A stretch of DNA of 64,000 nucleotides, from NCBI GenBank assembly GCA_963578825.1, contig CAUZDW010000004.1:95948-159947 (forward strand), in the 5' to 3' direction. This DNA comes from JAJDNS01 sp963578825 (GTDB lineage: Bacteria; Acidobacteriota; Vicinamibacteria; Fen-336). The notes beneath the pieces were generated by a model, which saw only the letters and a program-made list of their open reading frames with translations, did no database searches and had not been told where the DNA came from. Positions 51,807 to 62,746 of the stretch are shown piece by piece (position 1 is the first letter of the stretch; every line of letters begins with the position of its first letter). The position numbers and the translations under genes were made by a program.

Positions 51807-52772
51807 TCAGGGCGCGGCTTCTTCGAACTCCTTGCCAAGGCGGCCCATGTTTCGGAACTTCTGGTAGCGATCCTCGATGAGCTTCTTCGGGGACAGGGCC
51901 GACAGCTCGTCGAGCTGGCGCTTGAGAACGCCGTCCACGCTCCGGAACGTCTGCTCGTGGTTCACGTGGGCGCCGCCGGGGGGCTCGGGGATCACTTCGT
52001 CCACCAGCTCCAGGCGCTTGAGGTCCGGGGCGGTGATCTTCATGGCCGTCGCGGCCTCTTCGGCGCGGGAGGGGTCGCGGAAAAGGATCGAGGCGCAGCC
52101 CTCGGGGGAGATGACCGAGTAGACGGAGTACTCGAGCATGTTGACGCGGTTGCCGATGGCGACGGCCAGCGCGCCGCCGCTGCCACCTTCGCCGGTCACC
52201 GTGACGATGATCGGCGTCTCGAGGCTCGCCATCTCGCGCAGGCTGTAGGCGATGGCCTCGGCCTGACCCCGCTCTTCGGCCTCGATACCGGGGTAGGCAC
52301 CCGGCGTGTCCACGAGCGTCAGGATCGGTCGAGAAAACTTGGCCGCCATCTGCATCACTCGCAACGCCTTGCGATACCCCTCGGGCTTGGGCATCCCGAA
52401 GTTCCTGTAGATCTTTTCCTTGGTATCGCGTCCCTTCTGGTGCCCGATCAGGCAGACCGGTCGCCCGTGGAACAGCCCGAAGCCGCAGACGATCGCCGGA
52501 TCGTCCGCGAACCGCCGATCCCCTCGCACCTCGATCCACTCGGTGAGCAGGGCCCGCACGTAGTCCAGGGTGTAGGGTCGGTTCGCGTGCCGGGCCACCA
52601 TGGTCTTCTGCCACGGGGTGAGGGCAGCGAAGATCTCCTTTCGAAGCTTGTCCAGCCCCTGGCGCAGCTCGCCCGCCTCGCGTTCTTTCTCCCGGTCTCC
52701 CGGCCACTTTGCGAGCTCGTCGATCTGCTGCTGAAGCGTGAGCAGCGGTGCTTCGAAGTCCGCCACGGCCAT
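51807..52772 (-). CDS. accA: Acetyl-CoA carboxylase carboxyltransferase subunit alpha
   Basis: A 321-residue subunit of the enzyme that transfers CO2 from biotin to acetyl-CoA in fatty-acid synthesis. It has the coiled start (LQQQIDELAKWPGDREKE), PWQKTMVARHANRPYTLDY, GRPVCLIGHQKGRDTKEKIYRNFGMP, the acyl-CoA-binding region TPGAYPGIEAEERGQAEAIA, GEGGSGGALAVAIGN and MLEYSVYSVISPEGCA. Full length and no breaks. It follows dnaE by 23 bases, the usual order in many bacteria, so both share a transcript. Confidence 0.96.
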   Translation of the reverse strand: MAVADFEAPLLTLQQQIDELAKWPGDREKEREAGELRQGLDKLRKEIFAALTPWQKTMVARHANRPYTLDYVRALLTEWIEVRGDRRFADDPAIVCGFGLFHGRPVCLIGHQKGRDTKEKIYRNFGMPKPEGYRKALRVMQMAAKFSRPILTLVDTPGAYPGIEAEERGQAEAIAYSLREMASLETPIIVTVTGEGGSGGALAVAIGNRVNMLEYSVYSVISPEGCASILFRDPSRAEEAATAMKITAPDLKRLELVDEVIPEPPGGAHVNHEQTFRSVDGVLKRQLDELSALSPKKLIEDRYQKFRNMGRLGKEFEEAAP

Positions 52773-52795
52773 GTTCCTCCTCAAACGCCCCGGCT

Positions 52796-55700
52796 TCAGA
52801 CCTGGCGCTGCGGCCCGGGGCTCCGGGACAAAACCAGGGCGCCGGGACCGAGCAGCTCCTCGACCTCGTCCCGCAGCACGTTGCCGGGCCGCACGCGGTA
52901 GGCCGCGCTTGGAGCGAGAGCGACCGCATAGACGCCGGGCCGGACGATCTCCAGCGTCACCGGGCAGTCGCCACGATGCGCTCCGAGTATATCGCGGAGC
53001 CGCTCTCCCTTTGATCGATCCCACCCGAGCGCCGGCACGCGGATCGTCACCGAGCGCGCCTCGGCGAGCTTGGCCTGCTCGAGGAGCATGACGTCCGAGG
53101 CGAGCAGCTTCGGCCGGTCGTCGTCCCTGTTCTCCGCCCTGCCCTTGACCAGGACTACCTGGTCGTTCGCCAGGCGGCCCCCGGCCTTCTTGTAGGCCTC
53201 GGGAAACACCAGGCACTCCACGCTGCCCTCCGAATCCTCGAGGACGAAGCTCGCCATGCGATCGCCCTTCCTCGTCCGAATCAGCCGGAGGGCCGTGACG
53301 ATCCCACCGACGGAGACTTCGCCGTTTGCATCCGACTGGCCGAGTGACGTCGTGCTGTCGCTCGCCCACTCCTCGAGCTCGCTCCGGAAGCGCTCGAGCG
53401 GGTGACCGGTGATGAAGAACCCGAGCGACTCCTTCTCGAAGCCCAGCCGCTCGGCCTCGGACCAGGGCGGAGCGCCTGGGACCTTCTCGGGCGCTCCACC
53501 TCCCCCGCCGGCCTCCTCGAGCATGCCGAAGAGATTGGACTGCCCCTGCTCCCGGTCACGCTGGCGCTTCTGTCCGGCATCCATGGCCTTGTCGATCGCC
53601 TTGAAGAGGCCCGCACGCCGGTCGTCGATGGAGTCCAGCGAGCCGCTCTTGATGAGGCTCTCCACGACCCGGCGATTGACCGCCTTCATGTCGACACGGT
53701 CGCAGAAGTCGAAAAGCGAGCTGAACGGTCCACCCTCTTCCCGGGCGCGGAGCATGGCCTCGACGGCGCCTTCGCCCACGTTCTTGATGGCGGCCATGCC
53801 GAAGCGGACGGCGGCTGCCGGCTCGCTCTCGCCGTCGGCAGAGGCGCCATCGTCGGCAGGGGCCTCATCGCCGGCTCTCTGTACGACGGTGAAGAACTTC
53901 TGCGACTCGTTGACGTCGGGGGGAAGGACCTGGATTCCCATGTCCCGGCACTCGCCGATGTAGTGGACGATCTTGTCGGTGTTGGCCCGCTCCGAGGTCA
54001 GCAGCGCCGCCATGAAGTAGGGCGGATAGTTCGCCTTGAGGTACGCGGTCTGGTAGGCCAGCCACGCGTAGGCCGCCGAGTGCGACTTGTTGAAGCCGTA
54101 CCCGGCGAACTGCTCCATCAGCTGCCACACCTTGCGCGCCTTCTTCTCGGGGACCTTGTTCGCGGCGCATCCGGAGAGGAACTTCTCCATCTGCGCGGTC
54201 ATGACCTCGACCTTCTTCTTCCCCATGGCCTTGCGCAGGATGTCGGCCTCGCCGAGGGAGAAGCCCCCGAGCGCTGAAGCCATTTTCATGACTTGCTCCT
54301 GGTAGACCATGACGCCGTAGGTCTCTTTCAGGATGGGCTCCATCGAGGGGTGCTCGAACGTGACCTTTGTCTTGCCGTGCCGTCGACGGATGAAGTCGTC
54401 GATCATCTGCATGGGCCCGGGGCGGTAGAGAGCGTTCAGAGCGGTCAGGTGCTCGAGGCGGTCGGGCTTGAAGCGCCTCAGGATATCGCGCATGCCGTCG
54501 GACTCGAACTGGAAGAGGCCGCTGGTCTTTCCGGCAGCGAAGAGCTCGAAGGTGTGAGGGTCGTCGAGGGGGATCTCGGCCGGGTCGACGTGGGTCCCGG
54601 TCTGGGCCTCGACCGCCTTCACGCAGTTGTCGATGAGGGTCAGCGTGCGGAGGCCGAGGAAGTCCATCTTGAGCAGGCCGATCCGCTCGCAGCCCTTCAT
54701 GTCGAACTGGGTCGTGACGTCGCCCGTGTTGCCCTTGAAGAGCGGGACCAGGTCCGTGAGCGGCTGCGGAGCGATCACGACCCCGGCGGCGTGGGTCGAG
54801 GCGTGCCGGGTGGTCCCCTCGAGGCGCTTCGAGATGTCGATGAGCTCCTTGACCCGCGGCTCCTTGTCGTACGCCTCCTTGAGCGGGGGCGACTCCTCGA
54901 GGGCCCGCTCGAGTGTCATCTTGAGGTCGAACGGGATCATCTTGGCGATCTTGTCGACCTCGGCGTAGCTCAGGTCCATCACCCGGCCCACGTCCCGGAC
55001 GACGGCCTTCGCCTTCATCGTCCCGAAGGTGATGATCTGGGCCACGTTCTCCCGGCCGTACTTCTTCGTGACGTACTCGATGACCTCCCCGCGCCGCGCT
55101 TCGCAGAAGTCGATGTCGATGTCCGGAGGGCTGATGCGCTCTTCGTTCAGGAATCTCTCGAAGATGAGCCCGTTCTCGATGGGATTGATGTCGGTGATCC
55201 TCAGGCACCAGGCGACCAGGCTCCCCGCGGCGGACCCGCGGCCGGGGCCCACCGGGATGCCCTGCTCGCGCGCGTAGCGCATGAAGTCCCAGACGATCAG
55301 AAAGTACCCGGAGAAGCCCACCCGGCGGATGACACCGATCTCCTTCTCGAGGCGGGCCTCGTAGTCCGCCATGGGATGCCCGACACGCTGGGCCTCCGCC
55401 AGGGGGTCGAGAGCTCTGCGGCGGTGCGCGAAGCCGTCACGGGTCACCTTCTCGAAGTAGCTCTCGATCGTGAAGCCCGGGGGCACGTCGAACGCCGGCA
55501 GGCTGTCCACGCCCTTGAGGGTGAAGTCGCACATCTCCCCGATCTTCACCGTGGAGCGGAGCGCCTCGGGGTGATCGGGGAACAGAGCCGCCATCTCCTC
55601 CGGGCTCTTCAGGTAGAACTCATTGCCGTCGAATCGAAGCCGCTCGGTCTCGTGCACCTTCTTCCCCGAGCCGATGCAGAGAAGCACGTCGTGGGCCTGG

Positions 55701-56352
55701 TGGTCGTCCTTGTGCAGGTAATGGGCGTCGTTGGTCGCGGCCAGCTCGAGGCCGGTCTGCTCGCGGATGCGCAGGAGCCCCTGGTTGACCCGCCGCTGCG
55801 CGGGAATGCCGTGCTCCATGACCTCGAGATAGAACCGGTCCTTACCGAAGATCTCCGAGAAGAGCCCCACCGACTCGAGGGCCGCCCCATCGGCCCCGGC
55901 CAGGATGTGCTGTGAAATCTCGCTCGAGAGACAGCCCGAGAGGCCGATGAGGCCGTCGCTGTGCTTGGCGAGGATGTCCAGATCGATGCGGGGCCGGTGG
56001 TAGAAGCCCTCGAGATAGCCGATCGAGACCAGCTTGATGAGGTTGTGGTATCCGGCGTCGTTGCTCGCCAGAAGGGTGAAGTGGTTGTAGGCCTCCGAGG
56101 CGCTGGAGGCCTGGCGTTCGAACCGACTTCCGGTGGCCACGTAGATCTCGCACCCGAGGATAGGCTTGACGCCCCGGTCCCTGCAGGCGTCGTGGAAGTT
56201 CACCGCCCCGAACATGTTGCCGTGGTCGGTGATGGCCATGGCCTTCATGCCGAGCCGGTCGGCCTCGGCCACGAGCTCGTCCACGTGGCCAGCCCCGTCG
56301 AGGAGGCTGAACTCGGTGTGGAGGTGGAGGTGGACGAAGTCCGGTTTGACGC

Positions 56353-56356
<4 letters not shown>
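52796..56356 (-). CDS. dnaE: DNA polymerase III subunit alpha
   Basis: A 1186-residue replicative polymerase. The N-terminal PHP domain begins FVHLHLHTEFSLLDGAGHVD; the polymerase core has GRGSAAGSLVAWCL, the catalytic PDIDIDFCEARRGEV, and HASTHAAGVVIAPQPL; further on are KTSGLFQFES, GVMVYQEQVMKMA, FNKSHSAAYAWLAYQTA, and a helix-hairpin-helix and OB domain with GIVTALRLIRTRKGDRM. ATG 56356 overlaps the guaA stop (ATGA); the frame upstream of it is antisense-like. Intact over 3.5 kb, which shows that sequence quality here is good. Confidence 0.97.
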
Positions 56357-57891
<1,535 letters not shown>

Positions 57892-57911
57892 GAACCTCCC
57901 CGGAAGGCCGG

Positions 57912-57962
57912 ATTATACCCTCCGCTCCCCGGCCCTCCCGGGTCCGCCGGACGGTGTATAGT
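57912..57962. promoter_or_regulatory. Divergent promoter pair for guaA and the propeller lipoprotein
   Basis: On the minus strand TATAAT (57912-57917) lies about 20 bases before guaA; on the plus strand TATAGT (57957-57962) lies only eight bases before GTG 57971, so that transcript would have almost no leader. No good -35 elements are visible. Confidence 0.45.
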
Positions 57963-57970
57963 GCGGCCGC

Positions 57971-59101
57971 GTGAAGCGTTCCCTCATCGCCCTCCCCCTG
58001 ACCCTGGCTCTGGTCGGCTGCGCGCACCGAGTCCCTCCCCGCGCGCCCCTGTTTCCCCTCTCGCCGATCTGGGAGCAGAACCTCGACGATTTCGTGCTTC
58101 CCCCTCTGGGTGCGGACACCAGGCGCCTCTTCGTGGCCACCCGGGCCGGCACCATCTACGCCTTGAGCCAGGAAACCGGCGCGGTCCTCTGGAAGCACGA
58201 GGGGCAACCCGGGCGTCTGGCAGCGGCCCCGGGGCGGCTGATCGTTCATGCAGAGGACGGGACGGTGACGAGCCTGCGCGTGCGAAACGGCGAGGTGCGC
58301 TGGACGACCCAGACCCCCGTGGTGGGCGACGGGCCCCCGGCCCCGACTCTCGAAGGCGAGCGGGTGTACGTGGCCGGACGGGGGCTCGTGGCGCTCGAGG
58401 CCGACACCGGGCGAATCCTGTGGACCCAGAACTCACCTGCGGACATCACCGCCCCCCCGGTCGCCACGGCCGCCCGGATCCTGGTTGGCGAGGCGGACGG
58501 CACCCTTCGCTGCCTCGATCGGGCCACGGGCCTGCCTCTCTGGGCACACCAGACCGAGAGCGCTCTCCGAGCACCGGTGCTCGTCGACGAGGAGCGGCGG
58601 CGCATCTACGTGGGCACGACCGATCGTCGGATCCTCGAGGTGAACCTCGACAACGGCGATCGAGGCTGGCGCTGGAAGGTCGGAGCCGACATCGAGGCCC
58701 CGGGGCTCCTCCTTCCCGATCGCGTCTTCTTCGCCTCCTTCGACGCGGTGCTCTACGGCCTGCAGCGCGGAGGCAGCCTGGCCTGGCGCAGCGCGTTGCC
58801 CTCGAGACCACTCTCGGGCCCACTGCTGCTCGACGACAGCATCGTCATCGCGTGCCACGAGAACGAGATCCTCGGCTTCGAGCTCACCGAAGGCCGCTCG
58901 TTGGGCAGCCTGCGCACGGCGGCCGAGATCCGCACTGCTCCCCTCATTGCGGGCCGCCAGATCTTCGTCGGCCTTCGGAACCGCTCCGTCGTGGCCTACA
59001 CGGTGCCCAGCCTGGCCGAGCAGATCAAGCGCCGGCAGGGCCGACGCCGCAGGGAACGCAGAAAGAAAGACGGCGGCGGGCCCGAGGCCGAGGAGCCGTG
59101 A
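57971..59101 (+). CDS. PQQ-like beta-propeller lipoprotein (BamB-like)
   Basis: A 376-residue protein with lipoprotein signal RSLIALPLTLALVGC. Repeated propeller units follow: GTIYALSQETGAVLWKHE, GRGLVALEADTGRILWTQ, DGTLRCLDRATGLPLWAH, RRILEVNLDNGDRGWRW, LYGLQRGGSLAWRSA. This is a seven/eight-bladed propeller of the BamB kind. The C-terminus is a basic low-complexity tail (QGRRRRERRKKDGGG). Possible scaffold in outer-membrane assembly or a periplasmic carrier; no Bam gene is next to it. Next genes serve haem and oxidase assembly. Confidence 0.75.
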   Translation: MKRSLIALPLTLALVGCAHRVPPRAPLFPLSPIWEQNLDDFVLPPLGADTRRLFVATRAGTIYALSQETGAVLWKHEGQPGRLAAAPGRLIVHAEDGTVTSLRVRNGEVRWTTQTPVVGDGPPAPTLEGERVYVAGRGLVALEADTGRILWTQNSPADITAPPVATAARILVGEADGTLRCLDRATGLPLWAHQTESALRAPVLVDEERRRIYVGTTDRRILEVNLDNGDRGWRWKVGADIEAPGLLLPDRVFFASFDAVLYGLQRGGSLAWRSALPSRPLSGPLLLDDSIVIACHENEILGFELTEGRSLGSLRTAAEIRTAPLIAGRQIFVGLRNRSVVAYTVPSLAEQIKRRQGRRRRERRKKDGGGPEAEEP

Positions 59102-59176
59102 GACGTTCCACCACGGTCTGGTACACTACCGAAGCCCCGTGGCGGATGGCCTCTACGGGAAGACACGCCAACCAGC

Positions 59177-60058
59177 ATGATCGCGAACACTCTCACCGTG
59201 AGACGGGTTGCGGCCCGCGACTGGCTCGAGCTCACCAAGCCCAGGATCACCGCCCTCGTCCTCGTCACCGCCCTCGTGGGATTCGTGACCTCCTCCGCGG
59301 GCCCCGTCCCTGGCCTGGCCCTCCTCTGGGCGCTGCTCGGAACGGGCGCGGTGGCTGCAGGGGCGTCCGTCCTCAACCAGGTCATCGAGCGGCGAGCCGA
59401 CGCCCTCATGCACAGGACCCGAACGCGACCGATTCCGGCAGGACGGGTGACGCCTGCCGAGGCCACCTTCTTCGGGGCGCTGCTCAGCAGCCTCGGCCTC
59501 GGGATGCTGCTTTTCGCCTCCGGTCCTCTCGCGGCCGCAGTGGCGACGGCGACCCTTCTGAGCTACCTCGTCCTCTACACGCCTCTCAAGCCCCGCACGC
59601 CCCTCTCGACCCTGGTGGGCGCGGTCCCGGGAGCACTGCCGCCTGTGATCGGCTGGGCAGCGGCACGAGGATCGCTCGACTGGGGCGCCTTCGTCCTCTT
59701 CGCCATCATCTTCTTTTGGCAGATCCCCCACTTCCTCGCAATCGCCTGGCTCTACCGCGACGACTACGAACGGGGCGGCTTTCCCATGCTGCCCGTCGTG
59801 GATCGCGAGGGAGTCTTCACGGCGCGGCAGACGGTGATCCACAGCCTGGCCCTACTGCTCGTGAGCCTGGCGGCACCGGCGGCCGGCCTGGGCGGCCCAG
59901 GATACCTGGCAGGAGCCCTTGTCCTCGGGATCGCGCTCACGCTCTTCGCGCTCCGCCTGGCCTCGGCCCGGAACGTCACCGCCGCCAGGCGGCTTTTCTT
60001 CGCCTCGATTCTCTATCTCCCCGCCCTGTGCTCACTCCTTCTCGCCGCGCGGCTCTGA
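59177..60058 (+). CDS. ctaB: Protohaem IX farnesyltransferase (haem O synthase)
   Basis: A 293-residue prenyltransferase with nine hydrophobic helices. It has LTKPRITALVLVTALVGF, the aspartate-rich site NQVIERRADALMHRTRTRP, a second polar loop near LYTPLKPRTPLSTLVGAVPGALPP, and WQIPHFLAIAWLYRDDYERGG. It attaches farnesyl to haem B, giving haem O for cytochrome oxidases. It precedes DUF420 with 88 bases between, a frequent pairing in oxidase assembly loci. Confidence 0.95.
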   Translation: MIANTLTVRRVAARDWLELTKPRITALVLVTALVGFVTSSAGPVPGLALLWALLGTGAVAAGASVLNQVIERRADALMHRTRTRPIPAGRVTPAEATFFGALLSSLGLGMLLFASGPLAAAVATATLLSYLVLYTPLKPRTPLSTLVGAVPGALPPVIGWAAARGSLDWGAFVLFAIIFFWQIPHFLAIAWLYRDDYERGGFPMLPVVDREGVFTARQTVIHSLALLLVSLAAPAAGLGGPGYLAGALVLGIALTLFALRLASARNVTAARRLFFASILYLPALCSLLLAARL

Positions 60059-60080
60059 GCCTCGCCCGGCTGCGCTCGTC

Positions 60081-60122
60081 GAGATTCTTCGTCGCGAGTC
60101 CAAGCCGGGCTCCTCAGAATGG
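60081..60122 (+). repeat. Dispersed repeat copy
   Basis: GAGATTCTTCGTCGCGAG then GCTCCTCAGAATGG, just after the haem O synthase stop. See 50248-50292 and 29131-29148. Confidence 0.6.
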
Positions 60123-60146
60123 CTCGTGGCGGCCTGAGCGGGCGAC

Positions 60147-60560
60147 ATGAGCGTCTCCGACCTGCCCACGGTGAACGCCGCGCTCAATGCTTCGAGCGCG
60201 GCCTTCCTTTTCGTGGGCTGGATGCTCATTCGTCGCGGGCGCCGCGACGCACACCGACTCGCGATGCTGGGCGCGCTGGCCTGCTCGGCGCTCTTCCTCG
60301 GGTCGTACTTGTTCTACCACTTCCAGGTGGGCTCGGTGCGCTTCACCGGGCAGGGACCCATCCGTCTGTTCTACTTCACGGTTCTCATCACGCACACGGT
60401 CGGCGCCGTGGCGATCGTGCCCCTCGTCCTCGTGACGCTGACCCGGGCGCTCCGCTCCCGATTCGCCGCACACAGGGCGATTGCACGGTGGACGCTCCCC
60501 CTGTGGGCCTGGGTGTCGCTGTCCGGGGTCGTCGTCTACTGGATGCTCTACCGGCTCTGA
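60147..60560 (+). CDS. DUF420 membrane protein
   Basis: A 137-residue protein with four hydrophobic helices: VNAALNASSAAFLFVGWML, LAMLGALACSALFLGSYLF, RLFYFTVLITHTVGAVAIV and WTLPLWAWVSLSGVVVYWML. The His residues in YLFYHFQVG and LITHTVG are the conserved ones of DUF420. Members lie next to cytochrome oxidase assembly genes and probably help copper or haem insertion; the haem O synthase upstream supports this. Confidence 0.88.
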   Translation: MSVSDLPTVNAALNASSAAFLFVGWMLIRRGRRDAHRLAMLGALACSALFLGSYLFYHFQVGSVRFTGQGPIRLFYFTVLITHTVGAVAIVPLVLVTLTRALRSRFAAHRAIARWTLPLWAWVSLSGVVVYWMLYRL

Positions 60561-60572
60561 GCGGAGCTCAGC

Positions 60573-61031
60573 TCACTCTGCCTCCGCGTTGCGAACCCAC
60601 GGATGCATGCCGACTTCTTTCGGCTGCCGACGGGTCAAAGACATCGGCTCCGGCGTCCAGGGAATCCGGAGCGACGCGTGAGGGGTCACATCCTTGGGCT
60701 GCCGCTCGGTCAAGGACATGGGCTCTGGAACGTCGGGGTAGCGCAAGGAGGCGTGAGGGGTCACGTCCTTCGGCTGCCGGTCGGTCAGGGACATGGGCTC
60801 CGGGACGTCGGGGTAGCGGAGCGAGGCGTGAGGGGTCACATCCTTCGGCTGCCGGTCGGTCAGGGACATGGGCTCCGGAACGTCGGGGTAGCGCAAGGAG
60901 GCGTGAGGGGTCACATCCTTCGGCTGGCGCTGCCTGAGCGACATGGGCCCGGGGGTGTCCTTCTTGCCCCCGGCATCGGCCAGTCCCGGCCCGCCAAGGG
61001 CCAGCACTGTCACGACCACTACGAGCCGCAT
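60573..61031 (-). CDS. Secreted 25-residue tandem repeat protein
   Basis: A 152-residue protein. ATG 61031 has GAGGGGA before it and opens a signal peptide (RLVVVVTVLALGGPGLADA). The mature part has four full copies and one degenerate copy of a 25-residue repeat: PMSLTDRQPKDVTPHASLRY then PDVPE. The last copies change to LRIPWTPE and then KEVGMHPWVRNAEAE. The repeat is 75 bases at the DNA level with few changes, which suggests recent unit expansion. The family is not known to me; the repeats carry one His and are proline-rich. Possibly metal binding or surface protein; function unknown. Confidence 0.6.
   Translation of the reverse strand: MRLVVVVTVLALGGPGLADAGGKKDTPGPMSLRQRQPKDVTPHASLRYPDVPEPMSLTDRQPKDVTPHASLRYPDVPEPMSLTDRQPKDVTPHASLRYPDVPEPMSLTERQPKDVTPHASLRIPWTPEPMSLTRRQPKEVGMHPWVRNAEAE
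60640..60952 (-). repeat. 75-bp tandem repeat array, four units
   Basis: The marker GTGAGGGGTCAC occurs at 60678, 60753, 60828 and 60903, exactly 75 bases apart. Each unit encodes 25 residues of the repeat protein. Units differ at only a few positions. Confidence 0.95.
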
Positions 61032-61044
61032 TTCCCCTCCCCAG

Positions 61045-61074
61045 GGCCACTTGCCCTCCAAAGGGCAAGTGGCC
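61045..61074. terminator. Perfect 13-bp hairpin upstream of the repeat-protein start
   Basis: GGCCACTTGCCCT pairs with AGGGCAAGTGGCC around a four-base loop. It lies between the NUDIX stop and the repeat-protein ribosome site, so it could end the leftward pssA-NUDIX transcript or control translation of the repeat protein. There is no T tract. Confidence 0.5.
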
Positions 61075-61110
61075 ACTTGAGGCTACTCCTCTCGCCTCTC
61101 CCTGGCAAGC

Positions 61111-61539
61111 TCACCGCTGCAGGGAGAGGCGGAAGGCCTCCCGCACGACCTCGAGGGCCTTGACGGTGAGGTTGAGGGGCTCGAGCTCGTCCGCCCCCAC
61201 CCAACGGGCCTCGAGGGCGTCCGAGCCCGCCCTGGCCGTGGCAGGCGGGGAGAGGCACCGGCAGAGGTAGTCCACGATGACGTAGTGGAACACCACCCGA
61301 TCGCCGTCTCGATCGATCCGGTCGAACACGGTCAGGAGCTTGACCGGCGCCACGTCGAGACCGGTCTCCTCCGCCATCTCCCGAACCAGGGCCTGCTCGA
61401 GGGTCTCGCCCGACTCGACGGTCCCACCGGGGATCGACCACCGACCCAGGAGCGGCGCCTTGCCCCGTCGAATCAGCAGGACACGCCCATCGGCCACGAC
61501 GACCCCGCCGACGCCCACCTGGGGATGGCGGGGGCTCAC
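61111..61539 (-). CDS. NUDIX hydrolase
   Basis: A 142-residue pyrophosphohydrolase with the complete Nudix box GGTVESGETLEQALVREMAEETG (residues 38-60 approximately), within LLIRRGKAPLLGRWSIPGG before and VFHYVIVDYLC after. The family cleaves nucleoside diphosphate derivatives such as oxidised NTPs or ADP-ribose; substrate not clear. ATG 61539 overlaps the pssA stop, so they are co-translated. Confidence 0.9.
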   Translation of the reverse strand: MSPRHPQVGVGGVVVADGRVLLIRRGKAPLLGRWSIPGGTVESGETLEQALVREMAEETGLDVAPVKLLTVFDRIDRDGDRVVFHYVIVDYLCRCLSPPATARAGSDALEARWVGADELEPLNLTVKALEVVREAFRLSLQR

Positions 61540-62303
61540 AAGCGCGCCTGGGACTCCTCCGTTGCCGCCGCGGACTTCGACTGCTCGCCTCTGCGGCGGA
61601 CGAGCCCCATGGCGTAGCCGACCGGCCCCGAGAAGGTGTAGATGCTGCCTGCAGCCAGCAGGAACACCTTGGGATCGAGAGCCACCAGGAGGAACACCAG
61701 GGCGATCCCCAGCACCGTGATCGAGCGTCGCCGCCGCTTGAGATCGACCCCCTTGAACGAGCGATAGCGGAAGGTCCCGACCATCAGGAGCGCCAGAGTG
61801 ACAACGAGAGCGAGCATGAGCACGGCGGCCCAGCCCTCGGTCGGCGGGCTCGGGAAGATGAAGACGATCGCCGCGAGCTGGGCCGCGGCCGCCGGGATGG
61901 GCAATCCGACAAAGTAGCGCGAGTCCACGACCTGCTTCTGGACGTTAAAGCGGGCCAGGCGGAGCACGCCGCACACCAGGAACAGGAAAGCCGCCGTCCA
62001 ACCCGCACGAGGCAGCGTGTGAAGGGTCCAGCCATAGGCCAGGAGAGCCGGAGCCACGCCGAAGGACACGGCATCCGCCAGGCTGTCGAGCTCGGCGCCG
62101 AAGTCGCTCTGAGTGCCCGTGAGCCGGGCGATGCGGCCGTCGAGCATGTCAAGAACCACGGCTCCGCCGAGCATCGGCGCGGCAGCGGCAAACTGACCGT
62201 CCATTGTCTTGATAATCGACCAGAACCCCAGGAAGAGGTTCCCTGTGGTGAAGAGGCTCGGCAGGATCGCGACACCGCGTCGGAAGTGACGTGCGCGCTT
62301 CAC
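61536..62303 (-). CDS. pssA: CDP-diacylglycerol-serine O-phosphatidyltransferase
   Basis: A 255-residue membrane enzyme for phosphatidylserine synthesis. The CDP-alcohol transferase motif is DMLDGRIARLTGTQSDFGAELDSLAD, giving the D-x2-DG-x2-AR-x8-G-x3-D-x3-D pattern. Hydrophobic helices follow (FLFLVCGVLRLARFNVQ, AAVLMLALVVTLALLMVG). The N-terminus is basic (KRARHFRRGVAILPSLFTTGN) as in the type II enzymes. It provides phosphatidylethanolamine precursor; a decarboxylase gene is not in the window. Confidence 0.93.
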   Translation of the reverse strand: MKRARHFRRGVAILPSLFTTGNLFLGFWSIIKTMDGQFAAAAPMLGGAVVLDMLDGRIARLTGTQSDFGAELDSLADAVSFGVAPALLAYGWTLHTLPRAGWTAAFLFLVCGVLRLARFNVQKQVVDSRYFVGLPIPAAAAQLAAIVFIFPSPPTEGWAAVLMLALVVTLALLMVGTFRYRSFKGVDLKRRRRSITVLGIALVFLLVALDPKVFLLAAGSIYTFSGPVGYAMGLVRRRGEQSKSAAATEESQARL

Positions 62304-62358
62304 TGTGATCGTCCTCCGCCCTCGCGATCGCCTCGAGGGCGGACGCGGGATCCCGATT

Positions 62359-62586
62359 CTAAGGATGCGCCGACGTCGCCCGCTGCCGGCCGATCCGCTG
62401 CATCCGATCCTTGAGCTGCAGCTTCTTCTTCTTGAGGGTCGTTTCCTCGAACTGTTCGTCGTCGGTCAGGACAGCTTTTTCGGCCAGCTCGTCCAAGCGG
62501 CTCTCGAATTCGTGATGCTGCACCTCCAACTGAGAGAGCTCCTCATCGGTGAGTGAGCCCTCGCTGAGCGAAACCGGTTCCTGCAT
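62359..62586 (-). CDS. DUF465 small coiled-coil protein
   Basis: A 75-residue protein: EELSQLEVQHHEFESRLDEL, then KKKKLQLKDRMQRIGRQ. This charged helical hairpin pattern with the C-terminal KKKKLxLKDxM motif is DUF465 (YdcH-like). Its function is unknown. It follows the pssA start by 55 bases on the same strand. Confidence 0.85.
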   Translation of the reverse strand: MQEPVSLSEGSLTDEELSQLEVQHHEFESRLDELAEKAVLTDDEQFEETTLKKKKLQLKDRMQRIGRQRATSAHP

Positions 62587-62746
62587 CGACGCCTCCTGAT
62601 TGGAAGGTCTCTGGGACGAGACTGACGGGTTGGGCGTGGTGTTTCATCGGCGGGGAGCCGGGCAGAACCCGGTGCCCGGGACGGACGGTAGCACGCGCCC
62701 GGCGCCGATTTCAAGGGAACGTATCGCGCCGTCCAAGATGTAACCG

